Shown here: in pieces, positions 8,571 to 21,656 of the stretch
How the letters are laid out: every line of letters starts with the position of its first letter
How positions within the stretch are numbered: position 1 is the stretch's first letter
Source of the DNA: Ctenosaura bakeri
Taxonomy: Eukaryota; Chordata; Lepidosauria; Squamata; Iguanidae
DNA length: 64,000 nucleotides
Reading direction: 5' to 3'
Assembly (NCBI GenBank): GCA_948474755.1
Contig: CAOLHI010001012.1
Location: 124,001 to 188,000, forward strand
Notes under the pieces: generated by a model
What the model was told of the DNA's origin: nothing
Database searches by the model: none
The model's input: the letters and a program-made list of their open reading frames with translations, nothing else
Made by a program: the position numbers and the translations under genes

Positions 8571-11500
8571 AACAATGCAGGGTAGGAAAAGACCTCTTCA
8601 GAAGTGAGAAGAAAATCCCTATCCAACCCCAAAGGCAATCAGCAAATGCATCCACTGCTTTAAGAATGGGTGGGTTGGCTGAGAAACTGCTGAAGAGTGG
8701 AGATCTGAGGCAGACCTGGCTTATAAGCCCCACAGGTTTCATGTTGTCTTCTCCACATTGGGTACCATGTGCACAAATTCAAATGTTTTCCAGTACACTG
8801 GCCTCTCTTCCCATGGGCAAGCAAAAGTGTCCCCTCCTCACAGCCAGTCTTCATTGCATGGGGAAAGGGGAAGATTAGCTAAAAAGCGCTTATTTGAAAA
8901 CTCAATCTCCGATTCATAAATAACAATTAGCCAAGATTCATGGTATATGTTATTAAACACTATAGAAACCCTTCTTCTGAGAACCCAGAAGGGAGTGAGA
9001 GGATGAGGGGGTTCCCTAGGTGGCTCATGAATCCAGTAGGGTAGGTACATATCCTATAATTTAGGAATGAGGTGCTCTACCCCTACCCAGCCCACTGCAA
9101 AGAAGCACACAGGCCCAAAGCCTGTCCCAGGATCATACATATATATTGCAGGAAAGTATGATTAGTCATTATATGTGGATCGGCCAAAAAAATTACTATA
9201 TGAAAACACTTTCCATGTAGTTTTATGCAGCCTTCATCATGCTGGTCCCTTAAAGGCTATCTTATGTATTGTAGTAGAACTCAGTACACAGTCCTGCAAG
9301 GAACAGAAATTGTATGAGATACTTCAGTGAATGTTTCCACAGTGAGAACTCATATTTTATGAAGTAGGTATTTGCTTAATAATAACTCCCACTGATTCAG
9401 TGGAACTTACTCCTTGGCAAGCAGCTTTAGGATTGCAGCCTTAAAAGTGAACTTTGGTTGGACTATGTCCAATGTGATGTAATTTTACCATAATAATTAT
9501 GTAATACTGATGTAATTTTACAATACTTTATTCTAAGAAGAGAGACCTCACAAGCCAAAAAAAAAACAAACCAACAATAAAAATATTTTGGTTGGTTTAA
9601 ATTATAAGAATGTTTTTCAAATGTTGTTTTACATCTGTAGCCAGTTTAATGTTTTTCTCCCAAAGAAACCAACATCAGCTTAAATGTAAAATATATAATT
9701 TGGCAAGAAAAACCAGATTATATAATTTCACTGGAATGTAGAGGCAAAAAGTCAGACAAATATTTGATATCAACAGTGAATGCAATCCATTAAAGCTATT
9801 TTCCCCTAAATATACTGCAAAAGAGCATACTAGATAGCTGAATTATTAATTTGTCCAGTTTAACTACTGGCCACATACATGTTCAGATCTGAGGTTGCAA
9901 GTAAGGGAACTGACACATATTCTCTCAAATAGCTCTATGATGTGTATGCATTCACTCTAAAAAATCCCATGTAGTATAAATTGTGCTTCTTTCCTGCTTC
10001 AGATGTAGCTGGTTTTAATTGGCTTGAAAGCCTGTATTTCTGAAGATGCTGTAGAAGAATACACTTGATCTTGAATCTTGGCTTCCTAAGTAGGAGAAAC
10101 AACAAGGCACTTGTAGCAATAAGGGTCTTGTTTATGATGCTGGATTGACTCTCTGAGTATCTGTCGAATGGCCCACCTGACCCTTTGAGAACCGTAGCAA
10201 TGGGGCTCCATTAAACTATTGTCCCACAATCAGAAATCTACAAGTGGCAACATTTCCAATACTTACGCATTTTTAGCACGGGGGTTTTGTAAATGGGTGC
10301 CTTGCAACTGAAGTGAAATTGTCAAGGCCAAAAGGGATGTAACACAGAACAGCCATGACTGGATCTATTTCCTTTCCCTAGCCTCAAACTTGAAAACAGC
10401 TGAGGGGAGAGACAATTTTAATAAAAAACATACTAGCTGGGTGGATTCTAAGAGTTGTAATTGTCTTAAGTTCTATCTGCACCTGTAGAAGAAGTGGTTT
10501 AGCAAAAAGATGGCACAGGAATGAAGGCTTATTCCTCCACACCCATGCTGTTTCTTCAATGAAAGTCAGAGCCTTCAGCAGTTGCTTTCAAGTAGGGATG
10601 GGGAAAGCTGTCAATTTTGCTTTCTCCCACATTTGATCTTTTTAAAATCAAAAATTTCTCTGTCCCTGTGAGGAAGCCAGCTTGGACTTCTCATACAGAC
10701 TCTGAAGACACCACCCTGCATAACCATTCCATGACTTATGGGGAGCAGGCAGGATCACCAAAGCTGACACACAAAATAATTATGTAACTGCTGAGATCTA
10801 CCAGGATCCCCTGGAGGTGTGAATGCTGCTGTAATTGTTTCATGTCTGACTATAGGCAGTTAGTTACACACTTATTTGATGCTCCCCATTCCCCATGGGG
10901 CATGGAATGGCTATTCAGGTAGCTTCAGAGATTGTACAGTAAGTCAGGGGAAGAACTTTGGGCACAGCAGAGGAAGGAAGAGAATACCAACCTCCATAGT
11001 GTCCTATACAAAACTTCTATGTGCATATTCCACTTTATATTGGATTTGTTCCACCCTTGCAAGATCACTACTTGAAGAGGCAAGGGCAAAGAAAGAAAAG
11101 AAAAGCCAGAAACTGACCCAGCAGGTAGAGGTTTTCTCAGGGACAGAAGGAGGAAGAGCTCTTTGGCAGACTTTTCCCCAGAGTTTATCTTCTACTCTCT
11201 TGAGCTCCAGTTTGCCTGACTCCTTCACTCTCCAGAGCAATTCTAAAGTGGAGGGAAGCCTCTACTCTGTGCTGTAAGAGACCTAACTGCCATATCTGTA
11301 AAGATTCTGCCACCCAGAAGCTCCTACTTGGCTACTTCAGCTAATAGAGGGTGATTCTCCAGGGCCTGATTCTCCATCAATTCACCCTTGTCCTCAAGCT
11401 TGACCATGTGAAGATTTGAGAGTGGAGGAGAACCTGATCCTTCACTGACTTATGCTCCTCCAGGCAGCAGATCTTGGATTAACCTAAATACTGCTAGTCC

Positions 11501-14148
11501 TACAGTGGGAGAATTTAGAAAAATTCTTTGCTATCCTGATCCATGACTGAATAAAGGTTGGCTTTCTGAAGCTATGTAAAAGTTTGGATCAATAAATATC
11601 TGTGGAATGGAATTCTTGGTTGTGCCTCTTTGTTAAGTCATTGAGACAGGGCTTTCATTTTCTACTGCCCTCCACATTGAGGCTGCAGAGGGCATAACCG
11701 TCTCAAATATGTTATCTGTGAATTGTGGTAAATTCTTCAAAAATAAATGTAGAGAATGCCCACCCCACCCCTTTTGGGTTATCTGAATTCAATAGCACAG
11801 CTATTTCCTACACAGAGTTGACCATGTTGTGCCATAATTCAAAAAGAACATGGTTGAATACATAGGGATCGAAATTCAGAGGCCTGGATGGATGAAGAAC
11901 TGATTTTTGAGTTCTCTCACATAGAACTTCTTTTTAAATTACACTTTTAAAAAACCTCAAATTCTTTCCCTGCAGAATATTGGATTGCTAGGTGAAGTAA
12001 AGGACAAGACTCTTGGCCCTTTAAAGCAAAGTGGGCTACTGCATGGGGGCCAAGGTTTTATTCCCCACAGAACTTCCTGCAGGCTACATTCTCCACAGAA
12101 AGCCCAAATGCGTCCATTTTCCCCTGCAGTCCCTCTTAAAAAGGTGACTGGAAGTGATGTTACATTCTTTCCTGTCACCATTTTGAGAGGAACTGGAGAA
12201 GAAAATGGAGGTATTGGGAGTTCCTGCATGCTTTTTGGAGGGAGGGGCAGGTAGGATTTTGACATGTTTGGACACAAGGCAAGGGGGAATTTCAGCAGGT
12301 GTTGCTGACAAGTCCTGCTCCATAATTTACTGGACAACCCTAAGAATATAGTAAAGTTAATTAATGTTGATAATACTTTATCAAATATGAAATGAAATGA
12401 CATTCTCAATCATCCCTCCTTTCAATTTTATTATGATTTAAAAAAAAAAAAGATCCCATGAATCTTCTTTGTGATCTTTTTTGGCTTCCAGCTTCTTCTC
12501 CAGGTTATCCTATCACCCTGAAGGTAAGAGCAAAACAAGGCTGTATTCCCAGTGGGATCAAGATTGCAGGCAGAGTAAGCAGTGCTGAATATTCATGGCT
12601 GTGATTATGTGATGTACTTCCTATTAACATACATGAAGCCTAAACATTTTACAGATTTTTTTTTCTATTCACAGCAAAGAAGAGGAAATAATATCTGGAA
12701 AGTGCTACTGAAAACTCAATGGAACTTTTTTATTTATTTTCATATCCAAGCTTTTTTTGGGGGAAAGTATATAAGGCAGCTAAGACTAATACAGTTTGGA
12801 TGAAAATAAATGCAGTTTCAATGAAAAGGGGGAGGAAGGGAAGAATTCTTATTTGAAGGGAAGAAATATTCTCATTTCATTCCCTCCCCAGCTATATCCC
12901 TATTGTTCCCCAAAATTTAAAATGACTCCATTGTGAGAAAACCAATATCCATAGCAGAAAATGACTTTGTGATCATGTGCACAGAGATCCAAACTCCTTT
13001 AGATGTTGTTGCGCTTCCATCTGATTACAGTTTGTACAACAACTGTCTTCTTCCAGTTTTTAAGGAAATTTAATTTGATTTAAAAAGAGATGGATGTTGT
13101 AAAGAAATTGGTAAGGTTTTTGGCCGTTGTAGAAAGACAGCAAGTTTTGTATTCATGAACCAGCTGCCTCAGACAACTCCTTTTTTCCAGTATAACTCAC
13201 TGATTGTGATGTTATGTTGTTTGGCTGGGGCTTCTAGAATGATGCAGGAAAGTTTAATCCAGATAGGCTGGGAGATCACTGTCTCCTGACAGCTGCGCTG
13301 TACAGTAACTGAAAAAGTGGAGAGTATATTGCTCTCTAGTAGGTTCATGAAATTTAACTACACAAACCATCAAAATGGAAAACCTAAAATGAACTGAACT
13401 CTGTATGAAACTGAAACACCAAGCCGAAGGCAAGAACAGGTTTTTAAATTTTTTTTTTAAAATTCTTTCTTCTCTCAAGTGCCAAATTGGCAATGAATAA
13501 TGCATCCGAAGAATCTTCTGAGTTCTCAGTTCAGAATAGCAAGTACGTTCATCAAACAAGACATGCCATGCAGCAGGTTTGTGGTTCTGCATGTGATGTT
13601 TTCCTCGCTCATTTTTGTATATGGACATAGTATGGTGCAGAAAATCAGATCCAGCAGCCATCTGTGCCACCTCAGATCTGCACCTCTGTCAAATCAGAAC
13701 ACTTAGAGAATGTTGCATGTTCAAATCTACAGTGGATTCATCTTTCAAAGCTATGTATTTCAAACAAATTGCTTTTTGATCAATTATGTTTGTGCTCTAT
13801 GTTGTTGTTGTTAGAGTCCCTGTGTGCTGAACAACTGTGTGACATTTTTGTAGGACAAGCAAAAATTCACTAGATGCAACCAAGATACCTTGGTTTCAGA
13901 ACCATTGTCATAGGGATGTTTTGTCCTTATATGCAAGAAAAATAGTTACAGGAGTTTCCTCACTGCTGCAAGAAAAAACAAATACAGACATAGTTCAGTT
14001 AATAAAGCCTCTGACAGTGAAGTTCCTTTTCACAAGGGCATTCTATATCCACCCTGCTCCACCCTTTTTGCTCATTCTTTTTCTAGCTGGATGGAGCTTT
14101 TTAGCAGCCTTGCAACTGGGAGGATGGGGAAAGAAGAGTGGAGAGACG
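8571..14148. other. Anonymous non-coding DNA
   Basis: No supported gene or complete element. Open frames here are short and resemble no protein I recognise. 13254-13670 (minus) is the longest at 138 codons and has no domain, codon or initiation support. Confidence 0.5.
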
Positions 14149-14151
14149 CAG

Positions 14152-14350
14152 GGCCTTTCTGCACTACACTGTTATATTGCTATTATTCCATTTTCAACAT
14201 CCTATGTAATCCTGGGGTTTGCAGTTTAGGGAGGGGCCCTTAGAATTCTCAGCCAAAGAGCTCTTTGGCCTCAACAAACTATAAACCCCAGAATTCCACA
14301 GAATGTTGAAAGTGGAATAATAGCACTATGACAGTATAGTGTGGAAAGCC
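14152..14350. mobile_element. Palindromic GGCC-TIR MITE, copy B1
   Basis: Starts GGCCTTTCTGCACTACACTG and ends with the near complement ...CAGTATAGTGTGGAAAGCC. Long arms pair across the whole element: CATTTTCAACATCC and AATCCTGGGGTTTGCAG on the left answer ATGTTGAAAGTGG and AAACCCCAG on the right. Similar to 19082-19282 and 37535-37714. No clear 3-bp duplication remains, so this copy is old. Confidence 0.7.
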
Positions 14351-14570
14351 ACACTTGCAATAAACAAAGTTTGAGCTGGTAAGGAAGAGGATTCAACTCG
14401 AACAATTCCCACTCTAGGTAAATTGTAGGTAAACTGTAGCTGCATACAGAAACCCTTACTGATCATTCATGAAAGCAAAACAGAGAGAAATGCAAGGGGA
14501 AGATCAGCCTGCCTCTCCAACTACTCCCACATATATACTTTTAAAAAAAACAACCCCCTACCCAAACTGT

Positions 14571-14967
14571 GGCCATTTACACTGATGGGGCTCTTGAGAA
14601 TCAGCCCATCACAGTCTCAATAAGGAAGGGAGCATGACAGGAAAGCTCCCCTCTGCACAGGGCTGGCTCCTTGTGGAAGGGAGAGCCACGACCATGCCTC
14701 TTCTTCTGCCAGGCACTTTCCCAGGCTGCTCTGGGGAAGGAAGAATCATCATCATACTTCCTGCCCTTCCATAGGACAGGTAGGTATGGGAGTGTCGCGT
14801 GATTGTGGGCACTAAATGGATTTTATCCATTTAGTGAATATACCATGAGCATGATGCATGAGGATGGGATGGCAGCAGGCCAGTGAAGACATCACGTGGA
14901 AGCATGACCAGCTGACTGCTGCCACTGTGTCCCCATAGTGGGACAGCCCTGTCATGCAGAAATGGCC
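14571..14967. mobile_element. GGCC-TIR MITE of about 400 bp, copy C1
   Basis: Begins GGCCATTTACAC and ends TGCAGAAATGGCC, matching the terminus of the other GGCC elements. The interior shares TTTCCCAGGCTGC and GGAAGGAAG with 33477-33890. Flanking triplets do not match, so the limits or the family could be wrong. No coding capacity. Confidence 0.5.
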
Positions 14968-15679
14968 TTAGATTCCTAAGCCTGGTCACTAGAAGTGGAA
15001 ATCATAAGAAAAGCAGAGGTTGGTGAAACAAAAAGTCATCCCTGGAATAAGCTTTCAAGTGGTCTCCAATTTTCAAAATGTTTTTCTCTACTTATGCAGG
15101 GTTTATCTAACTGGTTTCTTTTTAGTTGTGTGTATTGTCCATTTTTAATAATAAGTTTTCTGGAATACATTGAAGTGCTAGGTTTTGTTTTTGTTTTTCT
15201 TTTTGGTTAAATAAGTAATGCACAGGAAGACATCTATCTGCTTTGGTAACTGAGGTATATCTTTGTTCTTCCACAATATTATCCTCATATTTGAACATCC
15301 CAAAGAGTCATGGAAGAAAGATTCTATGGAGATTCACAGAAAACAGGCTTCTTATGGAGGAACTGTGTTCTTTCTGCACAGGAATCCATTTTCTGTGTGA
15401 AAGAAAAACCATGTTTTTTCTCCACAGAGTACCCTCTCAATGACACTATGGGTCATCGAATACTAGGAGAAAATTGCATGAAATTCTTACCTTTCTGTTA
15501 TTCTTCCCAACAAGCTTTCTCAGCTGTCAGGAAACCCATCTTTTAAGCTGGGGGAAAAATACAGATATTTTCTCTGTCTCTAAAATGCTACGTTGGGGGA
15601 ATGAATTCCATGTATTACATCTGTTCTATATAAAACTTAACCCAAAAGTACAAAATGTTAGACATCATGCAGTCCAAGA
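14968..15679. other. Anonymous non-coding DNA
   Basis: No recognisable gene or repeat. Confidence 0.5.
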
Positions 15680-15808
15680 ATGGAGAATATGTGGCTTACC
15701 AGAAGTTACTGGACTGCAACTCCCATCATCTCTCTCCAGCACAGTCACAGGTGAGGGAGCTAAGGAGTTGTAGTCCAACAATATTTGCAGTGCACACTTT
15801 CCCCATAC
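15680..15808. mobile_element. Short palindromic element, probable hAT-type MITE
   Basis: TACTGGACTGCAACTCCCAT on the left arm is answered by GGAGTTGTAGTCCAACAATA on the right, with outer parts GGAGAATATGTGGC and GCACACTTTCCCC. The roughly 130-bp foldback matches a palindromic repeat I recall as abundant in lizards. The superfamily call (hAT) is from memory and is not proved by a target duplication here. Confidence 0.5.
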
Positions 15809-16554
15809 GTATAATTGAAATTAAGTATACCTAATTCTCTGCTAGACTGTGGCCTAAACTATTTAGAAATGATGGAATCTTACTTTGCTTTTCTCAGTGA
15901 GAAAAGAAATTAAATTTCTCTTTAAATACCCAGATAGAGTTGCTATTGAACAATTATGGAAACAAAAAAGTAGTTTGTGGAATTGCATTGATTTCATTAT
16001 GGCCTCTGTAGCCCAGCCCAGACAGATGTCTTTGGATTCAAACAACACAGCTTTCAAATTTCAAGAGATGCTACCCTAGAGAGATTTATCTCTTGGGAAA
16101 GAATGCACATGTAGAGAGAATACAAGGAGCAGCATTGCCACATGGCTGTTCTTCATAAGAATTCCATCTGTTTTTCACAGAAATCTTTTTTTCCACAGCT
16201 TCTACTCACAGAAAGTATGAGCTGTGGTATTGTTTAGCTGTTTTCAAAAGTGCATACCCATTAGAACTGAATACAGACTGGTGCCATTTGGTGCATGAGA
16301 GTCTTTGAAATCATTTTTGCAGTAAACGTTTGTTTCTTACAATTCAATGCCAGACGTAGCCATTTTAAATGTAAAATGCACGTTTCTCATCTCAGAGGCA
16401 CAATAGCTAGCTCCTTTGAGCACTTCCACACAGTTCTGGAGAAAGTTAATGGTTTCAATCATGTCTTTCTGTAGGGATCTCCAGCACAGCAAGTAAAACA
16501 GGGACCACATTTCAATAACTTTGCGACAGTTGCAAACAACAACCCCTATTATCA
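15809..16554. other. Anonymous non-coding DNA
   Basis: No recognisable gene or repeat. Confidence 0.45.
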
Positions 16555-16670
16555 CATTTGGAGATGAGCGTTTTAAATGTGTGCAGTGCTGGCCACCCCA
16601 CCTTGAAAAAGTGATATCATGGAGCTGAAATAATAAACAAACAATCCAGAAGAAAAGCAACTAAAATTCT
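16555..16670 (+). repeat. Possible old LINE reverse transcriptase remnant
   Basis: GTGTGCAGTGCTGGCCACCC followed by CTTGAAAAAGTGATATCATGGAGC and AGCAACTAAAATT resembles, at low identity, the CR1-type segment coding for a 'qFWaP..kkDi.kLe..Q.rAT' motif. Badly decayed; could be coincidence. Confidence 0.3.
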
Positions 16671-16865
16671 CAAATAAAAAAATGCAGTACCACTTCTCCA
16701 GATCTGCATCGAAAAGATTAAACTTTGGGGCAAAAGAAGAAAAAGAAAAAAAGATGGAAGTGTTATGGAAGCTAATCAAATTCCAGCAGCATAGCAGAGG
16801 CATAAATATTCTTCTGATTTCATAATATTAGTATAGTAACCTAGCAAAGTTGCTTTCTTGTCCTT

Positions 16866-18385
16866 TTCATAGAATCATAGAATCATAGAAATTCAGAGTT
16901 GGAAGAGACCACACAGGCCATCCAGTCCAACCCCCTGCCATGCAGGAACACCCTCAAATCAATCCCGACAGATGGCCATCAAGCCTCTGCTTAAAAACCT
17001 CCAAGGAAGGAGACTCCACTACACTCCGAGGCAACAGATTCCACTGCCGGACAGCCCTGACTGTCAGGAAGTTCTTCCTGAGGTTCAGGTGGAATCTCCT
17101 TTCCTGCAGCTTGAATCCATTGCTCCTTGTCCTGGTCTCTGGAGCAGCAGAAAACAAGTCCCCTCCTTCCTCTACGTGGCATCCCTTCAAATATTTAAAC
17201 ATGGCTATTATGTCCCCTCTTAACCTCCTCTTCTGCAGACTAAACATACCCAGCTCTCTAAGTCTATCCTCATAGGGCATGGCTTCCAGGCCTCTCACCA
17301 TTTCGGTCGCCCTCCTCTGGACTTGCTCCAGCTTGTCAATATCCTTCTTGAATTGCGGTGCCCAGAACTGGACACAGTATTCAAGATGGGGTCTAACCAA
17401 AGCAGAGTAGAGTGGTACCAGTACCTCCCTCGATCTAGACACCATACTCCTATTGATGCAGCCGAGAATTGCATTGGCTTTCTTGGCTGCCGCATCACAC
17501 TGCTGACTCATGTTCAGCTTGTGGTCTATGAAGACTCCTAGATCCCTTTCACACGTACTGCTATCCAGCCACGTGTCCCCCATCCTATATTTCTGTATTC
17601 CATTATTTCTACCTAAGTGTAGGACCTTACATTTCTCTCTGTTGAATTTCATTTTGTTCGCCCTGGCCCAGCTCTCCAATCTATCCAGGTCATTTTGAAT
17701 TTTGATCCTGTCCTCTGGCGCATTAGCAACCCCTCCCAATTTGGTGTCATCTGCAAATTTGATCAGCATGCCCTCTATTCCTTCATCCAAGTCATTGATA
17801 AAAATATTGAACAGCACTGGGCCTAGGACAGAACCCTGTGGCACCCCACTAGTCACTTCTCTCCAGGATGAAAAGCAGCCATTCGTGATCACCCTTTGGG
17901 TTTGGTCGGTCAACCAATTACAAATCCAACTAACAGTAGCCCTGTCCAGCCCACATTTTACTAGCTTCGTTGCAAGAATGTCATGGGGAACTTTGTCAAA
18001 GGCCTTACTGAAATCAAGGTATGCTACATCCACAGCATTCCCTTCATCTATCAAGCTAGTAACTCTATCATAAAAAGAGATAAGATTAGTCTGGCATGAC
18101 TTATTTTTGAGAAATCCATGTTGACTTCTCGTGATTACCGCGTTGCTTTCTAAATGATTAGAAACTGACTGCTTAATGATCTGCTCCAGGATCTTTCCGG
18201 GTACTGATGTCAGGCTGACTGGGCGATAATTATTTGGGTCCTCTTTTTTTCCCTTCTTGAAGATGGGGATAACATTTGCTCTCTTCCAATCTGCTGGAAC
18301 TTCTCCTGTCCTCCAAGATTTCTCAAAAATTATAGCAAGCGGTTCCGAAATGACCTCTGCCAGCTCTTTTAATATCCTAGATACA
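16866..18385 (-). mobile_element. 5'-truncated CR1 LINE
   Basis: The 3' end on the minus strand is the CR1 hallmark: a TTCCTGCATGGCAGGGGGTT-type tail then repeats of ATTCTATG (+ strand CATAGAAT at 16866-16890). Upstream is the C-terminal half of CR1 ORF2. Homology stops near 18385, where AT-rich unrelated sequence begins, so about two thirds of the element is missing, as is usual for CR1. Confidence 0.9.
16954..18385 (-). pseudogene. CR1 ORF2 reverse transcriptase, C-terminal part, open frame
   Basis: The minus frame stays open from about 18385 to the stop at 16954, around 475 codons. It carries the reverse transcriptase motifs [34 protein letters not shown] and FADDTKL (the catalytic ADD), followed by the CR1 C-terminal region with [13 protein letters not shown] and [11 protein letters not shown] start codon and the endonuclease domain are missing through 5' truncation, so it cannot make a full enzyme. 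The lack of stops over this length suggests a fairly recent insertion. A start at 18054 would use TTG and is not biological. Confidence 0.88.
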
Positions 18386-18399
18386 GAATGTCCTTTAAA

Positions 18400-19080
18400 A
18401 AATATAGTGAATTGAATATGCGTGCTTCACTAATTCAAAATGTCACCTAGTCATGCTGGGCTCAGTCCTTTTAGTTATTTTTGTTGTGTAAGTGGAGTAA
18501 AATCAGTTCCAAATGACTGGCTTATTTTTCAAGAATTGGCAAAAGACGAGATGAAACAGGAAAGGTATGCAGTGCTCTTTGACTGGTATTGTTAGGACTC
18601 CTCCATTTGAGAGCACCTCTTGTTGTTCAAGCAAAGCTCAACTGGATGAGAAGGTCTGATGATGATCTAATATGGCTGGTTACTGTAGTTGAACAGAGTT
18701 GGTCCAGGACCTGATGACACTTCATGGAGAACCTACTACATGCAGTTCGGCGGTTATTTATACAGGGCAGGGCACTTGCTCATAGAATATTACAAGCAGA
18801 GATAATGTGGGAATTAGTTTTTGCTCCATATTTTGATAGGAAGTTAGCATAATCCACAAATTTGATGAGTAACATGACTATTAATAACAGTTCATGAAAG
18901 CTAGCTTTTAGGGGCTCTTCTACTGAAATTTGCTCAGTTTCCTCTCCTTTTCCAAGATGGATTTCCTGAAACAATTAATGTAAGTCCCCCCCTTTTTTTT
19001 TCCTGAGGGTTCTTTTTTTCCCCTCCTGTTTACAACCACAGGCTCATATTGCACTGGCTACTCTGCATTCTGCTTGATAT
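18400..19080. other. Anonymous non-coding DNA
   Basis: No recognisable gene or repeat. Confidence 0.5.
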
Positions 19081-19081
19081 A

Positions 19082-19282
19082 GGCCATTTCCACACTACAC
19101 TGTTATAATACTGTTATTCCACTTTCAGCATCCTGTGGAATTCTGAGGTTTGTAGTTTACTGAGGTCAAAGAGCTCTTTGGCTGAGAATTCTAAATGTCC
19201 CTCCCTAAACTGCAAACCCCAGGATTCCACAGGATGTTGAAAGTGGAATAATAGCACTATCACAGTGTAGCACAGAAAAGCC
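19082..19282. mobile_element. Palindromic GGCC-TIR MITE, copy B2
   Basis: Begins GGCCATTTCCACACTACACTG and ends CAGTGTAGCACAGAAAAGCC. The arms pair through CCACTTTCAGCATCCTGTGG against CCACAGGATGTTGAAAGTGG, with a loop region near 19160-19180. Flanks ATA and CTA do not form a clean duplication. Same family as 14152-14350 and 37535-37714. Confidence 0.75.
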
Positions 19283-19289
19283 CTACATA

Positions 19290-20628
19290 ACAATTGTGAA
19301 TATGAAACAGTTACAAATATTTGTGATACTATTGCCATGATCATACCTCCCCTCCCCTCAAGAAGCCCTACTTCTTTGGGCATTGCTTGCATGCAGAGGA
19401 AGAGATCCATTCTATCAATGATTGGAGCTCAGTTGAATTGTTTTTCTATCAGGTTTGGGGAGTTAGGCCGGGTCAGATTATATAGTTAAGTATAGTTAAC
19501 TTTACTAAGTATGCTTTACAGCAACAGCAACAATACCTCAATCACCACTCATTTTTACAACAGTTTTCTTCCCATCCACACTGTTCCTAGTTGATACTGA
19601 AAACATGTCTCTGTACTGATATTATAACATTTTGCATCTTGCAAAATAGGGGTGGGCAGTGAGGTGGAGAAACATATTGCAGCAATGCCAGGATTCTGAA
19701 TTCTTCCTGTCAATTATTTGTGATTTTACCTTTTAGAAATGTGTTGTTCTATCTATTTTTGAGATTCAATTCTAATGGCAATCTTGTTAATTGAGCCCTA
19801 ATCAGAACTTATATTCTAGCTAGATGTACTCAGATGGCTACAAATACTATTTAAAAAAATTAAAGCAGGCAAGTATTACCAAAGTAACCCAATTAAACCA
19901 AAGAGAACTGTAAGTTTGCTATCGTCTAGGAGGGATAGGAAGCAGAATGATGGATTGCTGGTCATATTACTTATCATTTGTGCAAAAGTGAAAAGGATCC
20001 CATTGTAGATTAGCTTGAACCAGTCTATGTCAAGAATTTATGATGCAAATTGAAGATATTGGACATATCAATGTAAAGCACTTCTTACATTCTCCTGTCT
20101 ACTAGTCACTGGAAGACTTCCTGCTATGACGCTTCATCCTCATTAATAATCCCTGTTTTGTACATCTATTTCTGATATGAAGCTGCCTTACCTTGTCACC
20201 AATTACAGAGTCTGAAAAGACCCATCTCATTAGAGGTCTTACAATGCTTGTTCCTGAAGGTGATGCCTGGTGTATGGCTTTTCCTCTTTATGCCAACTGG
20301 AAAATACCCTTGAAGTGAAATGATGTCAGTCATCAGACACAAAGGGAATGGGGACAGCGGTACTCAAGTATAGTATTAATCATATGCTCCAAGACTGCAA
20401 GGAAGATTCAGTGATGAATCGCACTTTGTTTGACATGCCTTCTGTCATTGTATGGGACCCATACTCTAGTTGGTAGAAAACTGGAAGAGCATTTGGTCCT
20501 TTATGTATTTCCTTCTCTATAAAGCTTAGCTTTAGCAGCACCACCAACACGCCACCATCATGCCAAATTAATGGTTGCCTAATTAATTGATACAGCTACT
20601 TTAGAGAAATTGTTATGTTACTTAAGTT
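19290..20628. other. Anonymous non-coding DNA
   Basis: No recognisable gene or repeat. Confidence 0.45.
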
Positions 20629-20631
20629 CAG

Positions 20632-20826
20632 TTACAACATTATAGCAACTCTATCATAGAGTGTTCTTGGCAAAGATTCTTCATTGCCTTCTACACAGGT
20701 TCATTGCCTTCATTGTGTTTTACATAGGTTGAGATTGTGGTTTGACCAAGTTCCCTTAGTGGTTTTCTCTGACTGGTCTCCCACAGTTCTAGGCCAGCAC
20801 TCAAATTATTAAACTACTGTGGCTTG
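20632..20826 (-). mobile_element. Decayed tRNA-derived squamate SINE
   Basis: On the minus strand the order matches the better copies at 22222-22395 and 39290-39497: a tRNA-like head (CAGTAGTTTAATAATTTGAG), a middle resembling CACTAAGGGAACTTGGTCAA, and a body ending near AGAGTTGCTATAATG. Heavily mutated. Confidence 0.5.
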
Positions 20827-20829
20827 TTT

Positions 20830-21625
20830 CATAGAGATGATAGATAGCAGTCCTATCTTTCATATATTTCTTAATTTAAGTGTAAATAAATGTATTAATC
20901 AGTAGATATGTGGTTATCTGATTCTAGGATATGGCATTCTTTCTTAACTGTCCAGCTCTGCTGGGCAAAATCACTCTGCTGTCCTACTGATATTGTCCAC
21001 CTTATCACCCTATTCAGGTGTTATATATAGATTTAAACACAAGACAAAGGGAAGTAGGAAAAAGTGCTGGTACTGCCTGTTCTTCATGCATTTCTTCTAC
21101 ATGTTAGAACTGACTTTATGAAGGAGACCTCTCTCTGTGACTTGGAACCCTGATTTTCTGGGATTCTAAATCACAGAGGCAGTCCCTTCGTGGATGGAAA
21201 GAGCTCTCTGTTTCAGAAAGTCACCTCTGTCAAAGATGGATAACGATAAAAATGGCAACTATACAGAATGCATGAACAGGGCTTACAAAAGTAGAACCTG
21301 AGATGTTTCAAATGGCATAGGATGAACAGCACTATCCTCCCCGGGGTTACAATTCTATTTATGATTTTATTTAAAACATTTCTCAACAGCTTTTTGTCAA
21401 AAGAATTCCAGGATGGTATATAAAAAATGAATACAACTATCTATTCAAATTCATAATTTCAGTAGCCTGACTTGAATGCAGAATCAGGCATTTGTAAACA
21501 CACTGATTTCAATGGACTGTCTAATTCTGAGCTGGATACATATGTCCAAGAAGAAACAGACATGTATTCAACAAGAAACAGAATTTTTAACTATCAGAGG
21601 CCGGAAGTAACTATTTACTTATTTA
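20830..21625. other. Anonymous non-coding DNA
   Basis: No recognisable gene or repeat. Confidence 0.45.
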
Positions 21626-21628
21626 TAT

Positions 21629-21650
21629 CTGTCTGTCTGTCTGTCTGTTT
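21629..21650. repeat. (GTCT)n microsatellite
   Basis: About five GTCT units directly before a SINE tail; tetranucleotides beside SINE tails are common in squamates. Confidence 0.9.
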
Positions 21651-21656
21651 GTTATT

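Noticed and set aside
13254..13670. 138-codon minus frame
   Set aside because: No recognisable domain, no conserved motif, and AT-rich surroundings; length is within chance for 64 kb of six-frame sequence.
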